Shown one piece after another: positions 24,845 through 32,002 of a stretch of 64,000 bases of DNA. Within the stretch, counting starts at the first letter, position 1. Every line of letters begins with the position of its first letter. The position numbers and the translations under genes were made by a program. The notes beneath the pieces are model-generated. The model saw only the letters and a program-made list of their open reading frames with translations. It made no database searches and was not told the origin of the DNA. This DNA comes from Fimenecus sp045631225 (GTDB lineage: Bacteria > Bacillota > Clostridia > Oscillospirales > Acutalibacteraceae). Location of the stretch: contig JAZQUG010000009.1 in the NCBI GenBank assembly GCA_045631225.1, positions 1-64,000 of the forward strand, written 5' to 3'.

Positions 24845-27067
24845 TTAGTCCGATATTACCTCACTTGAACGGAAATAAACAGTAATTATAGTTCCTGTTT
24901 CAGCAGATGTGTCCTTTGCAAGGCTCTGTTTGTAAGACAAAATTTGTCCCGAGCCCTGAGTTGTACCTGCAACTTTTATATTAAATCCGGCATTTGCCGC
25001 CGTTCTGTTGGCCTCTGTCAATGTTAGACCTGTAAGGTCAGGTACAACTGCTTTTTGTTTTTCAGTTGTTTCATCTGTATAAACGATAATCACGCCACCC
25101 TTTGGCATAGTCTGGCTTGATGATGGTGTCTGTGAAATAACTGTTGTACCCTCACCTATAATTTTAACTGTAAAGCCTGTTGCTTTTGACTTAACCGTTT
25201 CTGTGCTTTCACCAATAAGGTTTGGTGCTGAAACTGTCATCTGTGAAATTTCCTCATCGCTATATTCAGGGTCAATATTGTGATATGCAAGAATATTTTC
25301 AAAAATTCTTCCTGCAACAGGTGCTGCACCTGAACCACCGGTTGCATAATACTGTGGTTCGTCGAGAGCTATAAACACTGCGATTTCAGGATTATTTGCC
25401 GGAGCAAAGCCTACAAACGATGCAACTGTCTGATCAGCAGCATTGGCACCGATTTTTTCACTTGTACCTGTTTTACCTGCTATATGATAACCTGCAACAT
25501 AAGCATTTTTTGCTGTACCCCAGATAACTACCTGTTCCATCATTTCAGTCATAATTTTAGCTGACTTTTCTGAAATAACCTGTCTTTTTACATATGGTTC
25601 AGTTTCTGAAATAATGTTTCCGTCTTCGTCAAGAATTTTTGAAACAATATATGGTCTCATCAGCTTACCACCATTACCTAACGATGCAACAGCAGTAATC
25701 ATCTGAATTGGTGAAATCTGGAATGTCTGTCCGAATGATGCAGAAGAAAGTTCTGCAACCCCCATATTCTTTGCTTCATAATAAGTTTTTCCTGCAACAG
25801 GTTTTGCTTCTGATGGCAAGTCGATTCCTGTAGGTTCTGTGAAGCCGAATGCTTCAAAATATTTTGAGAAGGTTTCTGCTCCTAATTTCTGTCCCATTGT
25901 AATAAAGAATGTGTTACATGAATTAGGTAATGCCTCTGCAACAGTTTGTGTTCCGTGAGCTTTATGATTAAAACAATTCTGATAATAATCCGCAACCTTT
26001 ATTTTACTTGTACAGTTATATGTTGTATCGGTTGTCATAATGCCCTCTTCAAGAGCTGCAGCAGCAACGAAAAGTTTGAATGTTGAACCCGGCTCATAAG
26101 AGTCAGTAACCGTTCTGTTTCTCCACTGTGCATAAAGAGCATTGGTTTCAGCCTGTGCTTTTGCGTTATCGTCTTCCATTTCCTGAATTTCTTTGATAAC
26201 AGCATCAGAATGAATTTTATATGGTGAGTTCAAATCATAGTCAGGCATTGTTGACATACCAAGAATCGCACCTGTTTTTACGTCCATTACAATTCCGTAT
26301 GCATATTTTGCCTGAGTTTCAGTTACCGCCTGAGCCAACTGTTGCTCAAGATAATACTGAATTACCTCATCAATTGTCAGAACAAGACTATAGCCCTGTC
26401 TTGCATCGTATGTTGTTTCATAATCGTTAGGCATATCACCTGACAAAGCATTTTTTGCTGTGATAATTCTACCTGCCTCACCCGTAAGCTCATTGTTATA
26501 TTTAAGTTCAAGACCTGAACGACCAATATCCTCTGAACCTGTAAACCCGATTATTGTCGAAGCAAAAGAGCCAAGAGGATAATATCTTTTTGTATCAGGG
26601 TCAATTCCCACGATTGTACCAAGTTTCTGGTCTTTATGTGCTGAAAGATATTCCTGCAACTCACTTTTTTTATTATTGTCAATCTGACCAATGATTTTTT
26701 CATAACCACTCTGTTCACGATTAACTTTCTTCTCTACAGTTTCCTTATCAAGCTCAAAAATGTCAACAAAACCATCGACGAGTAATTGTTTTTGCTCATC
26801 GGTGGTTATTTTTGATGGATTTATATATACAAGCCAAGCAGATGCACTCTGTGCAATGACTTTCATATTAGAATCGTAAATCGTGCCTCTGTTTGCAGCA
26901 ATAACCGTATCACTTAACTGATTTCTTTCTGCTTTAAGACGATATTCCTCACCTTTTATAATCTGAATCCAGAAAAGGTTTCCTACAATAATTAATAACG
27001 CAACACAGAAAATGATAAATGCTTTAAAAGAGCGTGATTCCATCTGTTTTGTCGGTTTTTTATTCAT
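24845..27067 (-). CDS. Class B penicillin-binding protein with PASTA domains (FtsI/SpoVD type)
   Basis: This 740-residue transpeptidase has one N-terminal membrane anchor (about 17-37), a PBP dimerisation domain, and a transpeptidase domain with all three motifs: STFK near residue 327, SCN near 380, KTGT near 532. Two PASTA modules (about 608-670 and 672-735) follow. Cluster position makes it the division PBP. Spore-forming relatives use close paralogs (SpoVD) for cortex, and sequence alone does not separate the two, so I leave the symbol blank. Confidence 0.93.
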   Translation of the reverse strand: MNKKPTKQMESRSFKAFIIFCVALLIIVGNLFWIQIIKGEEYRLKAERNQLSDTVIAANRGTIYDSNMKVIAQSASAWLVYINPSKITTDEQKQLLVDGFVDIFELDKETVEKKVNREQSGYEKIIGQIDNNKKSELQEYLSAHKDQKLGTIVGIDPDTKRYYPLGSFASTIIGFTGSEDIGRSGLELKYNNELTGEAGRIITAKNALSGDMPNDYETTYDARQGYSLVLTIDEVIQYYLEQQLAQAVTETQAKYAYGIVMDVKTGAILGMSTMPDYDLNSPYKIHSDAVIKEIQEMEDDNAKAQAETNALYAQWRNRTVTDSYEPGSTFKLFVAAAALEEGIMTTDTTYNCTSKIKVADYYQNCFNHKAHGTQTVAEALPNSCNTFFITMGQKLGAETFSKYFEAFGFTEPTGIDLPSEAKPVAGKTYYEAKNMGVAELSSASFGQTFQISPIQMITAVASLGNGGKLMRPYIVSKILDEDGNIISETEPYVKRQVISEKSAKIMTEMMEQVVIWGTAKNAYVAGYHIAGKTGTSEKIGANAADQTVASFVGFAPANNPEIAVFIALDEPQYYATGGSGAAPVAGRIFENILAYHNIDPEYSDEEISQMTVSAPNLIGESTETVKSKATGFTVKIIGEGTTVISQTPSSSQTMPKGGVIIVYTDETTEKQKAVVPDLTGLTLTEANRTAANAGFNIKVAGTTQGSGQILSYKQSLAKDTSAETGTIITVYFRSSEVISD

Positions 27068-27173
27068 TTTTCAGTGTCACATCCCTCATTAGAATTTTGC
27101 TTTTTAATAAAACAACGAGAGTTATAAGCATTTCGCCTCAACTCTCAATTATTTCCATATTAATATATTACGA

Positions 27174-27689
27174 TTATTTTCTGTTTATAACCTTAGACAA
27201 ATCAGTATCCTTGCCATTTGCCTTTGCAACATAATCTTCTGCTGACAAATCAACATAAACAACCTGATAATCCTGAACCTTTACCATACCAAGTTCATTT
27301 GCGGCATAGTCTTCTACATTGTTGATAGATACGATTGAATTCAATTCATTGTTAATCTTTATAGAATCGCTTTCTGCCAATTCAATTTTGTTCTCAACCC
27401 TTTTGATTTCACGATTAATTTCATCAAGCTGAACACGGCTATATATAGCAACAGCCATGAACATCAGAATTGCAATTGAAATAAACATAATCTTAATTGC
27501 TCTTTTTGTATCTGCAGCTGTCTGCTGTCGAATCTGAGTCGCTGTCTTTCTTGTTTTCTGAACAAGCTCAAGATTAGGTCTTCTCTGAGGCGCAGGCTTC
27601 ATTTTTGGCGCTGCAGAACCATTGTATGCAACTACTTTTGGACTTTTGTTGTATGTATATGTGTAAGCATTTCTATTCTGCTGTGCCAA
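27174..27689 (-). CDS. ftsL: FtsL-like septum formation protein
   Basis: This bitopic protein has 171 residues: a long basic cytoplasmic N-terminus (about 75 residues, TRKTATQIRQQ), one transmembrane helix (about 87-105), and a short leucine/isoleucine-zipper coiled coil (LDEINREIKRVENKIELAESDSIKINNELNS in segments) of FtsL/DivIC shape. It lies between rsmH and the PBP, the standard ftsL locus. FtsL sequences are poorly conserved, so the call rests on topology plus position. Confidence 0.8.
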   Translation of the reverse strand: MAQQNRNAYTYTYNKSPKVVAYNGSAAPKMKPAPQRRPNLELVQKTRKTATQIRQQTAADTKRAIKIMFISIAILMFMAVAIYSRVQLDEINREIKRVENKIELAESDSIKINNELNSIVSINNVEDYAANELGMVKVQDYQVVYVDLSAEDYVAKANGKDTDLSKVINRK

Positions 27690-27701
27690 TTTAATCTTCC
27701 T

Positions 27702-28616
27702 TTACCTTAATCTTTCAATCGTACGAAGCTTTGCGCTTCGACTTCTGTTATTCGCATCAAGCTCTGTCTGTTTTGCAGACAAACCTTTGTTTATTATTTT
27801 ACCTTCAGGAGTTTTTCCGCATACACAAACCGGAAATTCCTTCGGACAAGTACATCCGACTGTAAACTGTTTGAATTTTTCCTTAACCGTTCTATCCTCA
27901 AGAGAATGGAATGTAATAATCGAAAGTCTTCCGCCCACTTTAAGACTATAAAACATATCCTCAACCGCGTTTCCAAGCGTTGACAACTCATCATTTACTT
28001 CAATCCTTATCGCTTGGAAAGTCTTTCTTGCAGGATGACCTTCTCGTCTGTATTTTGCAGGAACCGAATCTTTTATAAGTTCAGCAAGTTCCAATGTTGT
28101 CTCTATTTTCTTTTGTTCTCTCGCTTTAACAATACTTCTTGCAATGCTTCTTGAAAATTTTTCTTCACCATAGCGACTGATAATATTGCAAAGCTCCTGT
28201 TCTGTATATCCATTTACAACATCATAAGCACTTTTACCTGATTTACTCATTCTCATATCGAGAGGAGCATCATGGTGGAAAGAAAATCCTCTTTCAGGAG
28301 TATCAAGTTGAAATGAACTCACACCCAAGTCAGCAAGAACTCCATCAGCCTGTCTTCCGTTTAATATACTCTTTATGTTGTTGAAAACATCATTGACAAT
28401 CTCCACTTGAGGCAAACTGCCGATTCGTTCAGTAATAACCTTAATGGCGTCGGGGTCACGGTCAATAGCAACAAGAACGCCGTCCGGGATGCGTTCAAGA
28501 ATTGCCCTTGAATGCCCCGCTCCGCCACAAGTACAATCAACATAAAGCCCGTCTTTTTTTATATCAAGTGATTCTATTGTTTCATCAAACAAAACTGAAA
28601 TGTGTGAAAATTCCAT
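27702..28616 (-). CDS. rsmH: 16S rRNA (cytosine-1402-N4)-methyltransferase RsmH
   Basis: RsmH (MraW) methylates C1402 of 16S rRNA in the P site. The protein has 304 residues from the ATG at 28616. It shows HISVLFDETIESL, the SAM motif VDCTCGGAGHSRAIL, the LADLGVSSFQLD signature, GFSFHHDAPLDMRM, and the C-terminal zinc-like cysteines CTCP, CVCG. A TTG at 28628 in frame overlaps the mraZ stop, but ATG fits the family N-terminus better. Confidence 0.95.
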   Translation of the reverse strand: MEFSHISVLFDETIESLDIKKDGLYVDCTCGGAGHSRAILERIPDGVLVAIDRDPDAIKVITERIGSLPQVEIVNDVFNNIKSILNGRQADGVLADLGVSSFQLDTPERGFSFHHDAPLDMRMSKSGKSAYDVVNGYTEQELCNIISRYGEEKFSRSIARSIVKAREQKKIETTLELAELIKDSVPAKYRREGHPARKTFQAIRIEVNDELSTLGNAVEDMFYSLKVGGRLSIITFHSLEDRTVKEKFKQFTVGCTCPKEFPVCVCGKTPEGKIINKGLSAKQTELDANNRSRSAKLRTIERLR

Positions 28617-28621
28617 ATCTA

Positions 28622-29035
28622 TTACCAATCAATATCTTCTGAGTAATCAATTTCAGCGTCGTTGTCAAGATAAGAAATCTTGAATTTATCCATAGCCCAG
28701 ATTTCAACTCTACGGCCAGAACCAACAATAGCAACTTCTTTTACAAGGTTTGCATATTCAACATGCTTTGCATCAAGAGTAACACGCCCCTGATTATCAA
28801 CAGTAGCTTCACAAACCTTACTGAAGAACTCTGTTTGTTCCTTTGGCGACCTGTGTTTTGCCCTGTACTGTTCTGCAACTACTTGAAAATTTTCCTGAGG
28901 ATAAACAAAAAGGCAACCGTCAGCACCAGGCATAATAAAAAACTTTTCACCAAGCTGGTCACGGTAACGAACAGGAACAAATAAACGATTTTTTGAGTCA
29001 AGATTATGGTAATTTGAGCCAACAAATGTTATCAT
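28622..29035 (-). CDS. mraZ: Transcriptional regulator MraZ
   Basis: MraZ is the AbrB-fold repressor or regulator of the dcw operon. The protein has 137 residues with two MraZ repeats, each with the D-x-x-x-R signature: NLDSKNRLFVPVRYRDQL near the start and VDNQGRVTLDAKHVEYA in the middle. It is the first gene of the cluster, directly downstream of a strong promoter. MraZ normally binds direct TGGG-type repeats near that promoter; I see only one TGGTGG/ACACCC stretch at 29083-29113 and do not call boxes. Confidence 0.93.
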   Translation of the reverse strand: MITFVGSNYHNLDSKNRLFVPVRYRDQLGEKFFIMPGADGCLFVYPQENFQVVAEQYRAKHRSPKEQTEFFSKVCEATVDNQGRVTLDAKHVEYANLVKEVAIVGSGRRVEIWAMDKFKISYLDNDAEIDYSEDIDW

Positions 29036-29121
29036 TTATCTCATTCCTTTCGTAGTTTCTTTTTATCTAAAATTCCTTTTCAATGCATTTTGGGTGTATT
29101 TTGCCACCACTCGATGCATTA

Positions 29122-29150
29122 ATTATACAATATACATATCAAAAAATCAA
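29122..29150 (-). promoter_or_regulatory. dcw operon promoter
   Basis: Minus-strand -35 TTGATT (29145-29150), 17-bp spacer, perfect -10 TATAAT (29122-29127), about 85 bp upstream of mraZ. Confidence 0.75.
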
Positions 29151-29231
29151 GGAAAACGCCAAAATTCTTTTGTGCATTTTTCTACAAAATTTAAGTTTGT
29201 TTTTTGTAACGTTTGCACAAACAAAAAGAAT

Positions 29232-29270
29232 AAAAAAACACCCTGTTTTTTCACGAAAAACAGGGTGTTT
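29232..29270 (-). terminator. Terminator downstream of the region upstream of dcw
   Basis: A long 15-bp stem AAACACCCTGTTTTT / AAAAACAGGGTGTTT is followed on the minus strand by a T-run. It ends the pncB-ppa operon just before the dcw promoter. Confidence 0.85.
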
Positions 29271-29291
29271 TAAGAACAAAAATATTTATTT

Positions 29292-29822
29292 TTATTTTAC
29301 AAAGGTCTTTTTATACCCTTCAATTGCATCATCAATAATGTCAATTGCAGCAAGAACACCTTTAGCCTCATCAATTACAGTATCCTTATTTTCAAGCATT
29401 TTATACACCGTAAAGAAATGAGTCATTTCATCAAAGACATGTTTAGGCAGCTGACTTATATCCTTATATTCATTATATGTGGGGTCACCAAACGGAATTG
29501 CAATAATCTTATCATCTGCGTGACCGCTATCAATCATCGAAATAACACCAATCGGATAACAACGGACAAGTGCCATTGGTTCAATCTTTTCAGAACAAAG
29601 AACAAGCACATCCAAAGGGTCATTATCGTCTGCAAAAGTTCTTGGAATAAATCCATAGTTTGCAGGATAATGAGTTGATGTATGAAGAACTCGATCAAGC
29701 TTTAAAAGACCTGTCTCCTTATCAAGCTCGTACTTCATTTTGCTACCCTTACTGATTTCTATTACAGCTTCAAAATCTTTTCGTGTAATTCTTCCCGGGT
29801 CAATATCGTGCCATATATTCAT
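29292..29822 (-). CDS. ppa: Inorganic pyrophosphatase, family I
   Basis: This soluble pyrophosphatase has 176 residues. The family I signature DDNDPLDVLVL with its metal-binding aspartates is visible, along with YPANYGFIPRTF upstream and KKTF at the end. The gene starts on the stop of pncB (TAATG). This pairing makes metabolic sense because pncB and other NAD synthesis steps release pyrophosphate. Length fits the prokaryotic hexameric form. Confidence 0.95.
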   Translation of the reverse strand: MNIWHDIDPGRITRKDFEAVIEISKGSKMKYELDKETGLLKLDRVLHTSTHYPANYGFIPRTFADDNDPLDVLVLCSEKIEPMALVRCYPIGVISMIDSGHADDKIIAIPFGDPTYNEYKDISQLPKHVFDEMTHFFTVYKMLENKDTVIDEAKGVLAAIDIIDDAIEGYKKTFVK

Positions 29823-31279
29823 TATTTCTTAACTCCTTTGTACTCCTCAATCATTTCTTTACGTACTCTCCAAAGATTTTCTGATAAGTCAACATAATAG
29901 GTATGAGGATTTTCAAATCTTTTTACTTCTTCCCAAAGATTATCAATTTGCTCAGAACAATAATCTCTTATCTCATCAACTGATGGCTCTTTATATACAC
30001 ATTCACCTTTTTCGAATATTGGTACAAGCATTTTTCTTGCAACAAAGTTTTCAACCTCTTTTCGTTTCCATGTGAAATCAGGGTCAAAAAGAGTATATGG
30101 TTTACTTTCGTCAATTTCTTCGTTTTCCAAAGTAAGAACATCAGCAATAGCCTTACCTGTTTCGCAATCAAACAGTCTGTAAAGCATTTTTGAATGTGGC
30201 GTTGTGATTTTACTTACATTTTCAGAAAGATTGATTTTAGGGATAATCTCACCATCTTTTTCAACTGCACTAAGCTTATAAACACCGCTGAAAAGTGGTG
30301 ATGATGCTGAATTTATAAGTCGTTCACCAACGATAAAGCAGTCGACCTTTGCTCCCTGTAAAATCATATCATTGATAATATATTCATCAAGTGAATTGGA
30401 CGCAGTGATACTACAATCAGGATAACCTGCTTCATCAAGCATTTTTCTTGCTTTTTTTGACAAATATGTTATATCTCCCGAGTCGATGCGAATGCTTACA
30501 GGTCGTTTACCCATAGGTGCTAACACATCATCAAACGCCTTAATCGCATTTGGTACACCTGAACGAATTGTATCATAAGTATCAACAATAAGTGAACAGT
30601 CGTCGGGGTACTGTCTTGCATATTCACAGAATGCTTCATATTCAGAGTCAAACATCTGCACCCAGCTATGAACCATTGTATTCATTGCAGGAATACCAAA
30701 CTTTTCACTCTGAACCACACCTGATGTACCGATACAACCACCGATATACGCCGCTCTTGAACCATAAAATGCAGAATCGAAACCAAATGCACGACGAGTA
30801 CCGAATTCAGCAACACTTGTTCCCTTTGCTGCACGTACAAGACGATTAGCTTTAGTCGCAACAAGGCTCTGATGATTCATACAAACCATAAGGATAGTTT
30901 CAATAAGCTGTGCCTGAACAACAGGACCACGAACCTTAATTACAGGCTCATTAGGGAAAATCGGTGTTCCCTCCGGCACTGACCAGATATCACACTGAAA
31001 ATTAAAATTACGAAGATAATCAATAAATTCTTCGCAAAGTCCAAGAGTTCTGAGATATTCCAAATCCGACTCAGTAAATGAAATATTTTTAATAAAATCT
31101 ACAATTCTTGAAAGCCCTGCAAAAACTGCAAAGCCACCTTTATCGGGAACTTTTCTGAAAAAAACATCAAAATATGCAATTTCGTTGTTTTTGTCACTTA
31201 CAAACAAGCTGTTAGCCATTGTAAGTTCATAAAGTTCCGTCATTAAAAATCTGTTTTTATTAAGAGATTCATTATTCAT
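29822..31279 (-). CDS. pncB: Nicotinate phosphoribosyltransferase
   Basis: This enzyme salvages nicotinate to nicotinate mononucleotide using PRPP. The protein has 485 residues from the ATG at 31279 (AGGTGAT upstream). It has the N-terminal LMTELYELTMANSLF motif typical of the long Firmicutes form, then EFGTRRAFGFDSAF, GTSGVV, and the active region NTMVHSWVQMF with the phosphorylatable His. A quinolinate synthase (nadA) at the other end of the window suggests both salvage and de novo NAD routes. Confidence 0.93.
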   Translation of the reverse strand: MNNESLNKNRFLMTELYELTMANSLFVSDKNNEIAYFDVFFRKVPDKGGFAVFAGLSRIVDFIKNISFTESDLEYLRTLGLCEEFIDYLRNFNFQCDIWSVPEGTPIFPNEPVIKVRGPVVQAQLIETILMVCMNHQSLVATKANRLVRAAKGTSVAEFGTRRAFGFDSAFYGSRAAYIGGCIGTSGVVQSEKFGIPAMNTMVHSWVQMFDSEYEAFCEYARQYPDDCSLIVDTYDTIRSGVPNAIKAFDDVLAPMGKRPVSIRIDSGDITYLSKKARKMLDEAGYPDCSITASNSLDEYIINDMILQGAKVDCFIVGERLINSASSPLFSGVYKLSAVEKDGEIIPKINLSENVSKITTPHSKMLYRLFDCETGKAIADVLTLENEEIDESKPYTLFDPDFTWKRKEVENFVARKMLVPIFEKGECVYKEPSVDEIRDYCSEQIDNLWEEVKRFENPHTYYVDLSENLWRVRKEMIEEYKGVKK

Positions 31280-31296
31280 AAATATCACCTGTTTAT

Positions 31297-31325
31297 ATTT
31301 TAACAAAGATTTATGTAAAAGTCTA
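31297..31325 (-). promoter_or_regulatory. pncB-ppa promoter
   Basis: Minus-strand -35 TAGACT (31320-31325), 17-bp spacer, -10 TAAAAT (31297-31302), directly upstream of the pncB ribosome site. Confidence 0.5.
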
Positions 31326-31338
31326 TAACAAATTATTA

Positions 31339-31367
31339 TTGAATAAGCACAAAAATTAGTATATAAT
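31339..31367 (+). promoter_or_regulatory. Nitroreductase promoter
   Basis: Plus-strand -35 TTGAAT (31339-31344), 17-bp spacer, perfect -10 TATAAT (31362-31367), 31 bp before the gene. It is divergent from the pncB promoter. Confidence 0.75.
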
Positions 31368-31397
31368 ATTTTTAACTTAATTTTAGGAGAAATACTT

Positions 31398-31928
31398 ATG
31401 AATTTTAATGAATTGATTTTAAAAAGAGAAAGCTGCAGAAATTATAATGGTGAACCTGTCAACACAGATTTGCTTGTTAAGTGTGTTGACGCAGCAAGAC
31501 TTTCACCATCTGCTTGTAATTCACAGCCTTGGAAATATTATATCGTTAACGGTGGAGAAAATGCAGAAAAGATAAGAGAATGTATTCAGCCAAACGGTAC
31601 AAATAAATTCGTACAGAATTGTCCTGCGTTTGCTGTTGTAACAGAAAGACCTGCTACACTTAAATCATTTGTTATTGAGACAGTTAAAAACAGCCAGAAA
31701 TGGGCTGAAAACGATATTGGCCTTTCTGTTGCTCATTACTGCTTACAGGCTGCTGATTTAGGTCTCGGCACTTGCATTATCGGTATGGTTGAAGAAGACA
31801 AAGTTCGTGAATATTTCGGAATTGAAGATAAAGTAAGACTTGTTATTGCAACAGGATATTCAGCAGATGAAAAACCAAGAAATAAGGTAAGAAAACCATT
31901 GGAAGATGTTTGTGTGGTAGTTGAATAA
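31398..31928 (+). CDS. Nitroreductase family FMN oxidoreductase
   Basis: A 176-residue single-domain nitroreductase with AGGAGA 7 nt before the ATG. The FMN phosphate and ring contacts typical of the fold are visible: RESCRNYNGEPV at the start, SACNSQPWKYYIV, then GLGTCIIGM, and a C-terminal basic segment with RNKVRKPLEDV. The physiological substrate of such small reductases is usually unknown; quinones, flavins or nitroaromatics are possible. It stands alone with its own promoter and a GC-palindrome terminator. Confidence 0.9.
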   Translation: MNFNELILKRESCRNYNGEPVNTDLLVKCVDAARLSPSACNSQPWKYYIVNGGENAEKIRECIQPNGTNKFVQNCPAFAVVTERPATLKSFVIETVKNSQKWAENDIGLSVAHYCLQAADLGLGTCIIGMVEEDKVREYFGIEDKVRLVIATGYSADEKPRNKVRKPLEDVCVVVE

Positions 31929-31941
31929 GTGCAAAATTAAC

Positions 31942-31961
31942 GGCGGGGTCAAGACCCCGCC
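31942..31961. terminator. GC-rich palindrome after the nitroreductase gene
   Basis: A perfect 9-bp stem GGCGGGGTC / GACCCCGCC with AA loop, 14 bp after the stop. It is followed by copies of TATCTATTAT (31970-32000). It can terminate transcription and belongs to the repeat family seen at 13040, 57586 and 60123. Confidence 0.55.
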
Positions 31962-32002
31962 CTACTTTTATCTATTATCTTTTATCTATTCAATATTATC
32001 TA

